A DNA stretch of 64,000 nucleotides from Acidobacteriota bacterium (lineage in GTDB: Bacteria; Acidobacteriota; Blastocatellia; Pyrinomonadales; Pyrinomonadaceae): positions 124,001 to 188,000 of the forward strand of contig JAFDVK010000012.1 of the NCBI GenBank assembly GCA_018269005.1, in the 5' to 3' direction. This document shows, one piece after another, positions 36,283 through 44,274 of this stretch. The notes beneath the pieces are model-generated. The model did not search any database, had not been told where the DNA came from, and saw nothing but the letters and a program-made list of their open reading frames with translations. The position numbers and the translations under genes were made by a program. Every line of letters begins with the position of its first letter. Positions within the stretch are counted from its first letter, which is position 1.

Positions 36283-36295
36283 TGTCAAGTTGACA
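36283..36295. promoter_or_regulatory. Palindrome upstream of the GAF sigma-54 activator
   Basis: TGTCAA, a central G, and TTGACA form a perfect 13-base palindrome. One arm is also a perfect TTGACA -35 box for leftward transcription, but only a weak AAACTA lies 17 bases further on. It may be an operator overlapping the promoter. Confidence 0.4.
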
Positions 36296-36328
36296 CACTA
36301 CGAAGCTAGGGATCTGTGTTGTATTGGC

Positions 36329-37216
36329 TCATTCGTGCCGTTTCGACGCAGGCGGCGATGAAGTTTTCTCATCCTTTACGACGCGCGGCCGGTCACCCGG
36401 ACCGGAGGTTTTTGTGTTCGATTGAGAGGCCTTCGAATTTGTCGGCATCGAAGAATTTGCGTTCGCACCATCAACGTTCGCATTTGCGTTGGCGTTCGCA
36501 TTGCTATTGGTCGGTTTTGAAACGTAATCAACACGCTTGGCACCCGCTTGTGCATCTTCAAGAAGTTCTGCCGCCTCGACGTTGTCTGCATCCAGCTCGA
36601 CCGCCTTCTTCAACGCCGCGATCGCCTCGTGGTATTTTGCGAGCTTTATGCGGATCGCACCGAGCTCCGTCTGGTAGTCGCTGTCATCGGGCTTGAGTTT
36701 TACGGCCTTTTCTAAAGCATCTTCGCTCTCGGTGTCCTTGTTCAGCTTGTTGTAAGCTCGCCCGAGAGTGAAATAGGCCGCCGCATCGTCCGGCGAAGCC
36801 GCGACCTGCTTCTTGAAGACCTCGACGGCCTTCTCGAACATCTTCACGGAATTTGTCTTCTCTTTTGCCTCTTCTTTTGGGATCGGGTCACCCGGGAGCC
36901 GTTCGCTTGTCCCGCTATGCCGCGCTTCGACCTCGAGGAGCGAATATGCAACGCCCATTTTGAAGTATGCCTCGCCAAGATTCGGATCGAGCTCGACAGC
37001 ACGCTTGAAGGCTTCAATAGCGTTCTCGGTATCGTTCTCATCAAGGAGTTTATTCCCCTCGGCCAGAGCTGCCGCAGGATCCGTGACGTCGGCGAAAGAA
37101 CGCAGCTGCGCGGCATTGGAATTCGCATTGGCGCCATCGGCCCCGGGCTTGCCGCTGCAGCCCAAGATCAAAAGCGAAAGAGCAAATATAGTTAAGAATC
37201 CAAAAACTCTTCTCAT
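36329..37216 (-). CDS. TPR-repeat lipoprotein with Asn-Ala tracts
   Basis: 295 residues. Signal peptide MRRVFGFLTIFALSLLILGC with a lipobox cysteine at residue 20. TPR units include NAIEAFKRAVELDPNLGEAYF, AAAYFTLGRAYNKL and HEAIAALKKAVELDADNVEAA. An Asn-Ala tract follows the lipobox, and a second, longer one lies near residues 235-250 before a Ser/Thr/Lys-rich disordered tail. Such proteins usually scaffold envelope complexes. It stops 112 bases before the sigma-54 activator gene. Confidence 0.88.
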   Translation of the reverse strand: MRRVFGFLTIFALSLLILGCSGKPGADGANANSNAAQLRSFADVTDPAAALAEGNKLLDENDTENAIEAFKRAVELDPNLGEAYFKMGVAYSLLEVEARHSGTSERLPGDPIPKEEAKEKTNSVKMFEKAVEVFKKQVAASPDDAAAYFTLGRAYNKLNKDTESEDALEKAVKLKPDDSDYQTELGAIRIKLAKYHEAIAALKKAVELDADNVEAAELLEDAQAGAKRVDYVSKPTNSNANANANANVDGANANSSMPTNSKASQSNTKTSGPGDRPRVVKDEKTSSPPASKRHE

Positions 37217-37219
37217 AAA

Positions 37220-37561
37220 CTAACCAGGCGGAAAAATGAACGGCCGGCCGGCAAGCAAATGCACGTGCAGGTGAAAGACCGTTTGTCCGCCGTCCGCGTT
37301 CGTGTTTATCACCGTTCGATAGCCGGCATCGGCAAAACCTTGCTTTCTTGCAAAATCCGCCGCCGCTATCAAGAGCCTTCCAAGCTGCTGATCTTGAGCA
37401 GCAGAGGCCTTATCGAGAGAATCCAGATGCGTCCGAGGCAGAACGAGCACGTGCGTCGGCGCCTGTGGTTCGATGTCGCGAATTATCACGCAATCATCGT
37501 CCTCATAGAGCTTGGCTGCGGGAATCTCACCGGCAATAATCTTGCAAAATAGACAGTCCAT
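37220..37561 (-). CDS. HIT-family histidine triad protein
   Basis: 113 residues from ATG 37561, preceded by AAGGAG. CLFCKIIAGEIPAAKLYED opens the family, and the histidine triad is HLHVHLLAGR. HinT-like proteins hydrolyse nucleoside phosphoramidates or adenylates. It ends 3 bases before the TPR lipoprotein gene, in the same direction. Confidence 0.93.
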   Translation of the reverse strand: MDCLFCKIIAGEIPAAKLYEDDDCVIIRDIEPQAPTHVLVLPRTHLDSLDKASAAQDQQLGRLLIAAADFARKQGFADAGYRTVINTNADGGQTVFHLHVHLLAGRPFIFPPG

Positions 37562-37625
37562 CAAAAACTCCTTGTTTGATGCTCAAATGAGGAAATTCCG
37601 TAGCCTCGAAAAAAATTTCTGAGAC

Positions 37626-38918
37626 TCACGCAGATTCCGCATCGGCCGACGACCCCGAGATCCGCTTGATATCCGCTCCCAACGAGCTCAGTTTTCGCAC
37701 GATCGTCTCATAGCCGCGGTCAATGTGATAGACGCGGTCAATGACGGTTTCGCCCTCTGCACACAAGGCCGCCAGGACAAGCGACGCACTTGCCCGCAGG
37801 TCAGAGGCAAGTATCTTTGCACCCATCAGCTTTCTCGGCCCGTGAACGACAGCCGTATGCCCCGTAATCGAGATGTCCGCACCCATCCGAATAAGCTCCG
37901 AGGCGTGCATAAACCGATTCTCGAAGATCGTCTCAACGATCTCGGAATCACCATCGGCCTGAGTCATCAATGCCATGACCTGCGCCTGCATATCGGTCGG
38001 AAAATCTGGATGCGGTTCGGTTCGGACATCGACCGCACGAAGGCCCGTGCCGGAGCGGCGAACTCGAAGCGTGGTCGGATTTATCTCCTCGATCTCGACG
38101 CCGGCTTCGCGCAGTTTATCGATAACCGCGACAAGATGATCCGGCCGGCAGCCTCGGATCTCGATCTCGCCATTCGTGATCGCTGCCGCGACAATGAAAG
38201 TGCCGGTCTCGATGCGGTCGGCAATGATCGTATGTTCCGCACCATTCAACGTCTCGACGCCGTCGATCTCTATCTCGCTTGTTCCCGCACCACGGATCCT
38301 AGCTCCCATTTTGTTGAGAAGGTCGGCAAGATCTTCGATCTCCGGTTCGCGAGCCGCATTCTTTATGAACGTTCGCCCTTCAGCAAGCGAAGCCGCCATC
38401 ATAACGTTCTCGGTGCCCGTTACGGTCACTTTTTCAAAGTCGATCTCGGCGCCCGTTAGGCGGCCTTGAGGAGCGGTCGCGACAACGTCGCCGGATTCGA
38501 GAGAAACGTGGGCTCCCAATTGCTCAAACGCCTTCAGATGCAGGTCGATCGGGCGCGTGCCGATCGCACAGCCGCCCGGCAAACTCACCTTCGCACGCCC
38601 GAATCGGGCAAGCAGCGGCCCAAGTGCCAGCACGCTCGCGCGCATCGTCTTTACAAGCTCGTATGGAGCTTCGAAAATATCAACGTTCGCGGCATTGACC
38701 TTGTGGGTGCGAAGTTCGGGCGTAAGCACCGTCGCACCAAGGTCTTCGAGCAGGCGCCGCTGCGTTATAAGGTCTTTGACGTAGGGAACATTGTGGAGAG
38801 TTACCGTTTCAGCGGTCAGCAAAGTCGCCGCCAAACACGGCAACGCGGAATTCTTCGCCCCGCTGATCTCGATCTTTCCTCGGAGCGGAGTGCCGCCCTT
38901 GATCAAAAATTTATCCAT
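37626..38918 (-). CDS. murA: UDP-N-acetylglucosamine 1-carboxyvinyltransferase MurA
   Basis: 430 residues. [20 protein letters not shown] and [14 protein letters not shown] (Lys and Asn of the substrate site) are conserved, and the loop [13 protein letters not shown] holds the catalytic Cys that fosfomycin alkylates. DFPTDMQAQ and the terminal YHIDRGYE with the LxxLGADI motif complete the family. It makes the first committed step of peptidoglycan synthesis, adding enolpyruvate to UDP-GlcNAc. Confidence 0.96.
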   Translation of the reverse strand: MDKFLIKGGTPLRGKIEISGAKNSALPCLAATLLTAETVTLHNVPYVKDLITQRRLLEDLGATVLTPELRTHKVNAANVDIFEAPYELVKTMRASVLALGPLLARFGRAKVSLPGGCAIGTRPIDLHLKAFEQLGAHVSLESGDVVATAPQGRLTGAEIDFEKVTVTGTENVMMAASLAEGRTFIKNAAREPEIEDLADLLNKMGARIRGAGTSEIEIDGVETLNGAEHTIIADRIETGTFIVAAAITNGEIEIRGCRPDHLVAVIDKLREAGVEIEEINPTTLRVRRSGTGLRAVDVRTEPHPDFPTDMQAQVMALMTQADGDSEIVETIFENRFMHASELIRMGADISITGHTAVVHGPRKLMGAKILASDLRASASLVLAALCAEGETVIDRVYHIDRGYETIVRKLSSLGADIKRISGSSADAESA

Positions 38919-38969
38919 TCCGTAAACTCTAAGGTATTCTTATACGTATCAGCAAAATAAGTTATCAAA

Positions 38970-39169
38970 AGTGACCGCTTTTTTCGAGGCGGGCGATCTG
39001 ATTGGGAGTAAAGATCAATTGTAATTACATCAAACTCGCCGTCGGTGCGAATCATCCAAATATCAGGTTCAGGTAAGGTCTAGAGTGTGGTTAGCTTTTG
39101 ACCCTGTATCGCCCGAACCACTCACGCCGGCGGGTTGCCCTCCTTACCCGCCGGCTCTTTTATTTTTAG
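38970..39169 (+). ncRNA. Candidate small RNA ending in an orphan rightward terminator
   Basis: A gap between the leftward murA and DinB genes contains no ORF I can support. It ends in a strong rightward terminator, and upstream there are short paired elements such as GTGGTT (39087-39092) with AACCAC (39116-39121) and GGTTC (39066-39070) with GAACC (39115-39119). I could not match it to SRP, 6S, tmRNA or RNase P RNA. The 5' end is a guess. Confidence 0.3.
39126..39169 (+). terminator. Strong rho-independent terminator, rightward
   Basis: GCCGGCGGGT (39126-39135) pairs perfectly with ACCCGCCGGC (39146-39155) and is followed by TCTTTTATTTTT on the plus strand. The minus-strand side has no T tract, so it does not serve the flanking leftward genes. 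Confidence 0.85.
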
Positions 39170-39705
39170 CGGATCTTTCCGAGAATTGCCCGAGCTTGGG
39201 CAACGTGCCGCATTTCGTGCCCGTTGCGGAGAACCATCCATTCCGGGGCGGTTAGATTTCCCAAATATGGATGAGGAATGTGATGTTGGGAAAGATCGGT
39301 TTTCTCGATACTTTCCCGCAGGGCGATCAGGCCCAAAAGCGAGTCTTCGAGCCGCCGAACGCTGTCAGGTATCGAGACCTCGCCCGAAGGCTGAACTCGA
39401 TCCGGCGCCGTTAGCTTTGATGATGCAAACTCGTTGAGAGTCGCAACAAAGCCGCTTGAGATCGCCACCGGCGGCAATGCATCGCCATTCGCAGCCTTCT
39501 CTGCCTTTGCCACAAGCTTCTCAACGACCCACAAGATCTGATCATCGACGAGCGACATATGCTCGAAAACGCTTTGTAGCGTCCAGGTCTCGCCTTCGGC
39601 AAGCACGGCGGATTCTTCTGCCGTGATCGAATCTGCGAATTCCGTCGTGTCTTTTCGCACGGCATCGGCTGTTGCGTAGATATCCGCGATGGAGTCGAAT
39701 TGCAT
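39166..39705 (-). CDS. DinB-superfamily protein
   Basis: About 179 residues from ATG 39705, two bases after the stop of the upstream lipoprotein gene; the longer frame to 39846 overlaps that gene and is rejected. Metal-binding histidines are visible in WTLQSVFEHMSLVDDQ and the closing RNGHEMRHVAQARAIL (H-x3-H). DinB/YfiT-like four-helix proteins include thiol-dependent transferases; the substrate is unknown. Confidence 0.8.
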   Translation of the reverse strand: MQFDSIADIYATADAVRKDTTEFADSITAEESAVLAEGETWTLQSVFEHMSLVDDQILWVVEKLVAKAEKAANGDALPPVAISSGFVATLNEFASSKLTAPDRVQPSGEVSIPDSVRRLEDSLLGLIALRESIEKTDLSQHHIPHPYLGNLTAPEWMVLRNGHEMRHVAQARAILGKIR

Positions 39706-39707
39706 AG

Positions 39708-41039
39708 CTATTTTTGCTGTGCGGCTGTGGGCTGGCCGGAAAGTATGAGGCGGTGCCATCTGGCAAAGCTCGTAACGCTGTCCGCGTCGTTCTGCATACG
39801 CTTTATGAACGCCGTTCGAAAGTAAATAAGGTCGGGCTGCGGCCATTCCACTTGGACGATCGGGTTAAATGAGACCAGTGTTTTCGGGTCAGGCAGGGTG
39901 GTTGCGGATAGATCGGGTGTTGGCGTTGGGGCCGCATTCGCGTTCGCATTTGCGTCCTGTCCCTGGAGCTTTAATTGCTGTTCACGGTCGAACGCCTGTG
40001 AAGACAGAAGGAGCTGATTCCGGAGCGGTATTGCCGCTTGGGTCGGCGTCGTGCCGACCACATCATAGATCCGTATCTGCGTGTCGAACGCTGTTACGAC
40101 CTTGGTCGAATCCGGCGAGAAGACGGGCCGGACGGCCGTAAGATTGTCATCGAGCCGACGTTCGCGGCCATTTGTCTCAACAACGCGAAGCCTTCCGACA
40201 GGCGTCCATGATTCGCCTTTCATCGCCGCGAGGCCGTCGAAATATTCCCATTCTCGCGATGTGATGGCAAGAGCCGCAACCATCGAGCTGTCGGGAGCCC
40301 AATCGTAGTAAAAATAGATCAAGCCTTCGGTCTGCGTGATCGGCTTTACGCCGGTTCCGTCGGCCTCGCAAACGTATATCTGCTCGGTGCCGAAGGTGAG
40401 AATGCCTTTCGGGGCTTCGGGTGTAGCGCCTGCAGCAGGTTGTGTCTCCGGCGTCGGAGTTGTCTCGATCGTCGGTTCAAATGCGGCGCTCGGCGAAGCT
40501 TCCGGATGTGGCGACTTTGCCGTGCTTGGCGAAGCCCCCGGAGAAGGCGAAGGTGTCGGCGCCGCACGCCGCGTCATCGCAACGAATGCGGCCTTTGCCG
40601 AGTTCGGCGACCATGAGATCGCGTCGGGAAAATGCACCGCCATCGAATCTGACGATATCTTCCTCTCGAGTTTGCCGTCCGGTGCGTAAACATCCAGCCG
40701 ATACTCTGATGCTTGATCGGCGGCGGCCCGATAGACTGCCAGAACGTGCTTCTTGTCGGGCGACGTGATCGTGCGATCGAGCGATTCGCCCGGGCGGTTC
40801 TGATCAAAATCTGCCTGAACCGCTGCGTTCTTCTCTTCCGCGGCGCTAACAGGAAGCTGCGGAGCCGGGACATCGGCTTCGTAGCGATAATTGAGCCTTA
40901 CAGCAGGAAGGTCCGCGATCGGGGATACGGTCGTACCATTCTTTGCGGCAGGTCCGCCGCACGCTGCAAAGATCGCCGAAAGGGCTGCCAAAGCAGCGAG
41001 CGGCTTAGTCTTTATCACCCAACAATTACTGAGCCGCAT
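39708..41039 (-). CDS. Lipoprotein with WD40/TolB-like beta repeats
   Basis: 443 residues. Signal peptide with lipobox IFAACGG (Cys near 27). Repeats such as TSPDKKHVLAVYRA, ISWSPNSAKAAFVA, DWAPDSSMVAALAI and PVFSPDSTKVVTAF are beta-propeller blades. A Pro/Ser/Thr-rich, low-complexity linker occupies about residues 160-210, and a DANANANAAPTPTP tract lies near 365. Likely an outer-membrane-tethered scaffold. It overlaps the end of the M61 peptidase gene by 14 bases, so both are one operon with the DinB gene. Confidence 0.82.
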   Translation of the reverse strand: MRLSNCWVIKTKPLAALAALSAIFAACGGPAAKNGTTVSPIADLPAVRLNYRYEADVPAPQLPVSAAEEKNAAVQADFDQNRPGESLDRTITSPDKKHVLAVYRAAADQASEYRLDVYAPDGKLERKISSDSMAVHFPDAISWSPNSAKAAFVAMTRRAAPTPSPSPGASPSTAKSPHPEASPSAAFEPTIETTPTPETQPAAGATPEAPKGILTFGTEQIYVCEADGTGVKPITQTEGLIYFYYDWAPDSSMVAALAITSREWEYFDGLAAMKGESWTPVGRLRVVETNGRERRLDDNLTAVRPVFSPDSTKVVTAFDTQIRIYDVVGTTPTQAAIPLRNQLLLSSQAFDREQQLKLQGQDANANANAAPTPTPDLSATTLPDPKTLVSFNPIVQVEWPQPDLIYFRTAFIKRMQNDADSVTSFARWHRLILSGQPTAAQQK

Positions 41040-42888
41040 TTAGGTATTGCTTTTCGAGCGTTTGCTGCTCGGCAGTCGGATTAGCCAGCTGAGAAATGCT
41101 GTACATCTTCTGCGGATCAGCACCGAGCGTTATTTCGATGTCGCGCAGTTTATCGAACCGGAAGATCGTAAGCTTGATCTTGTCACCGACCTTCTTATTC
41201 GCCATCCTGGTCGAGAGGAACGAGTTCGTTGCTCGATAACCGTCCACGGCAACGATCTGGTCGCCCGTATTCAGGCCCTGTTCGTATGCAGGCGAACCGG
41301 CCGGGATCGCCCTCACGGTCAGGCTGCCGTTCGCCTCGGTCAACTGAGCACCAAGATACGGTTTGCCGCCGCCGCTCTTCTTGATCTCCAGTCCGATGCC
41401 GTTCAAGAAAGAATTCCAATCTACTTCTGCGGTCCCGCGAACATATTTCGAGAAAAAGTCGTCTAGCGAAACACCGGCCGCAACCTCGGCCATATGCTGA
41501 TAGTCGGCCGGAGTGTAATTCTTACCCTTCTTATAAAAATCGTTGTAGAGGGCGCGCATCACATCATCTAGCGACTTTGTGCCATTGCTCGCCTCGCGGA
41601 TCTTAAGATCGAGCATCATATTGACGAGCTCGCCCTTATCGTAGTACGAGATCTGATTGTTCATCGAGTTCTCGTCCTGGCGATAATATTTGATCCACGC
41701 ATCAAAGCTCGAGTATTCGAGGCTCTGTTCGAAACGTCCCGGAATTGCCTCAAGACGGCGGATCGAATCTGCCTTTCCGGCCAGATATTCCTGCGGCGAA
41801 ATAAGGCCGGCTCTCAACAAAAGAAGGCCTGAATAATATTCCGTCCCGCCTTCGGCGACCCAAAGCAGCCGTGTGTAATTTTCATTCTCGTAGTCGAACG
41901 GCCCTAGAGCATCCGGACGGATCCGTTTGACATTGAACGCGTGGAAATATTCGTGCGCCACGAGGCCGAGAAAACCTGTAAGCCTTGCCTGCGGCTTAAA
42001 GCCCCAGCGGTTGAACTGCAAAGCGGTCGAGTTCAGGTGTTCGAGTCCGCCGCCGCCACGCAGATTCACGATGAACGTGTAATTATCGTACGGAAGTTCG
42101 CCAAAGATCTTATAAGCCTGCTCGACGATCTTCGTAACTTCGGCCGCGATCTCCGGGCCGTCGTAATTTCCTTCACCGCTGAAAACAAGCCTGTGCGGCT
42201 TGCCTTCGACCGTGAAATCGAACTCCGTGAAGTTGCTCACCTCGAACGGCGAATCGAATAGAACGTCGAAATTCGGCGCCTTGAACGTGTTTTTCGACCC
42301 TGCGGCCTGCGGCAGTCCGGTCGCTATCTTCCAGTCGCCATAAGGATTCACGGTGATCGTCGATGGAGCCGCAAGCTGGCCCTTGACGAACATCAGCGTT
42401 GCTGCGTTATTCCAGAACGCATGCTCGCTGTTGACCTCGTTCGTGCGAACCGTAAGCTCGTTCGCATAGACGCGATATGTCGCCTTGATCTCCTTTGCAC
42501 CGTTGGTCTTGACCGTCCATGTATTCTTCGATGTCTTCTGCCATGCGAGGTCTCCGCCGGCGCTGCTCTTTACATCAAAATCCTGAACGTGCCTCGCATA
42601 TTCGCGGATCAAATAGCTTCCCGGCGTCCAAACAGGCATCTTGAGGTCGAGAGCTTCGGGCATTTGGTCCCATTTGACGCTCACCTGGACCTCGAGCAAA
42701 TGCGTCCAGGGTTTTGACATTCCGACCGTAAAGGCTATTTCCGGAGGAGCGGCCGCCAAAGCCGTTGCCGTAGGTTTTTCCTTTTGTTTCTTCCGCTTAT
42801 TTTGTGCGGTTACATCGTGCTGCATAAAGAGAATTGCTAACGAGAGAGCGACGATCGCGAGAGTCGCGTTTCTGAATTTTTGCGCCAT
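41026..42888 (-). CDS. M61-family (glycyl aminopeptidase-like) protease with PDZ domain
   Basis: About 620 residues from ATG 42888, which opens a signal peptide ending at VTAQ; a start six codons earlier (42906) lacks one that begins at once. The zinc site is HEYFHAFNVKRIRP with the third ligand in LLWVAEGGTEYYSGLLL. The N-terminal beta domain includes MPVWTPGSYLIREYARHV, typical of M61. A C-terminal PDZ domain follows (GAQLTEANGSLTVRAIPAGS, AYEQGLNTGDQIVAVDG). It is expected in the periplasm, trimming peptides with Gly or Ala N-termini. Confidence 0.92.
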   Translation of the reverse strand: MAQKFRNATLAIVALSLAILFMQHDVTAQNKRKKQKEKPTATALAAAPPEIAFTVGMSKPWTHLLEVQVSVKWDQMPEALDLKMPVWTPGSYLIREYARHVQDFDVKSSAGGDLAWQKTSKNTWTVKTNGAKEIKATYRVYANELTVRTNEVNSEHAFWNNAATLMFVKGQLAAPSTITVNPYGDWKIATGLPQAAGSKNTFKAPNFDVLFDSPFEVSNFTEFDFTVEGKPHRLVFSGEGNYDGPEIAAEVTKIVEQAYKIFGELPYDNYTFIVNLRGGGGLEHLNSTALQFNRWGFKPQARLTGFLGLVAHEYFHAFNVKRIRPDALGPFDYENENYTRLLWVAEGGTEYYSGLLLLRAGLISPQEYLAGKADSIRRLEAIPGRFEQSLEYSSFDAWIKYYRQDENSMNNQISYYDKGELVNMMLDLKIREASNGTKSLDDVMRALYNDFYKKGKNYTPADYQHMAEVAAGVSLDDFFSKYVRGTAEVDWNSFLNGIGLEIKKSGGGKPYLGAQLTEANGSLTVRAIPAGSPAYEQGLNTGDQIVAVDGYRATNSFLSTRMANKKVGDKIKLTIFRFDKLRDIEITLGADPQKMYSISQLANPTAEQQTLEKQYLNAAQ

Positions 42889-43008
42889 GATTCTTCGAAG
42901 ATCCATTTTGGGTGCTAATGTAGTCTGTGTAGTTTACAATAAACAGCCCGAGATGGTCAGCTTGCCGCGACAAGGTTTTGCAGGCGAAGGGCGAAAGAAC
43001 TTCTTCAA

Positions 43009-44274
43009 ATGACACAAGACCCGCGGGCGCAAACGGAAAAGGCCGAGTCCGAAAAATTCCTCACGAAGCCGATCCTGATCATCTTCCTAACGGTCGTTAT
43101 CGACCTTATCGGTTTCGGGATCGTGATCCCCGTGCTTCCATATTATGTCGATGGCGACCTTTTTAAGGGAACGCCGCTCGATTACGGCCTGATCGTCGCC
43201 TCCTACTCGATAATGCAGTTCATTTTCGCACCGATCTTCGGGGCCGTCTCCGATCGGTATGGGCGGCGAATGATATTGTTCGTAAGCCTGTTGGGAACAG
43301 CGGTCGGCTTTGTCGTCGTGGGCCTTGCGACCGCCCTTTGGATGGTTTATGCAGGGCGCATCCTTGACGGCATCACGGGCGGCAACATTTCGACGGCCCA
43401 AGCCTACATCGCCGATGTCACTTCCCGCGAGAATCGTGCGCGCGGGATGGGATTGATCGGTGCGGCGTTTGGTATCGGCTTCGTGCTTGGGCCGGCCCTT
43501 GGCGGAATCCTTTCGACTTTCGGGCCTCATGTGCCTTTCCTTTTTGCCGCCGGAATGGCCGTCCTTAACGCGATCGCGGTCTATATCTTCCTGCCCGAAT
43601 CACTAGACGTTTCGAAGGCTCGCAGTCAGCCGCGTGAACTCAATCGGTTCGCGGTGATATTTCATTCGCTAAAGGACATTAGCTTTCGCGGCATCACGAT
43701 AATCTACTTCTTGATCACGGTCGGGTTTACCATCATGACGACCGCCTTTGTGCTCTACACGCAGGAGCGTTTCGGGTACGATGCACACGCGAACGGCTGG
43801 CTCTTCTTGTTCATTGGTGCGTTGGCCGTCGGCCTTCAGGGCGGCGTTTTCGCACGGCTAGCCAAGACCTTTGGCGAATCGAAACTCGCCGTCACGGGCA
43901 CGGTTCTTCTGGCCGTAAGCCTCTTTGCCGTTCCATTCGTCGGCCCCGCGACGGGCGGACTTATAGGCCTGCTTGTCGGCATCGTCTTCTTTTCGGTCGG
44001 CAACTCGATCGCGTCGCCCGCCCTTACGAGTCTCGCGTCAAAGAACGCTCCTGATCACGAGCAAGGTAAAGCTTTGGGTATAATGCAGTCCGGTGCGAGC
44101 CTCGCGAGGGCGATCGCGCCGGTCGCGGCCGGATTTTTATTGAATAATGCTCTTGGACAGGTTGATGATTCGACGCTGCAGCGTACGTTCTGGACCGCTT
44201 CGGCGATAATGATCGCGGCATTCTTTGCCGCTGTTTACTATTTGATCCGAAGGGGTGATGAGGTGATCGCCTAA
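43009..44274 (+). CDS. MFS multidrug/tetracycline-type exporter (TetA-like)
   Basis: 421 residues with twelve predicted helices. Motif A, GAVSDRYGRRMIL, lies between helices 2 and 3; GRILDGITGGNISTAQAYIAD is the TetA/DHA1 signature; motif C is in GAAFGIGFVLGPALGG. It is a proton-coupled drug exporter; tetracycline specificity cannot be claimed. It is divergent from the M61 gene and overlaps the kinase gene tail-to-tail by 4 bases. Confidence 0.88.
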   Translation: MTQDPRAQTEKAESEKFLTKPILIIFLTVVIDLIGFGIVIPVLPYYVDGDLFKGTPLDYGLIVASYSIMQFIFAPIFGAVSDRYGRRMILFVSLLGTAVGFVVVGLATALWMVYAGRILDGITGGNISTAQAYIADVTSRENRARGMGLIGAAFGIGFVLGPALGGILSTFGPHVPFLFAAGMAVLNAIAVYIFLPESLDVSKARSQPRELNRFAVIFHSLKDISFRGITIIYFLITVGFTIMTTAFVLYTQERFGYDAHANGWLFLFIGALAVGLQGGVFARLAKTFGESKLAVTGTVLLAVSLFAVPFVGPATGGLIGLLVGIVFFSVGNSIASPALTSLASKNAPDHEQGKALGIMQSGASLARAIAPVAAGFLLNNALGQVDDSTLQRTFWTASAIMIAAFFAAVYYLIRRGDEVIA

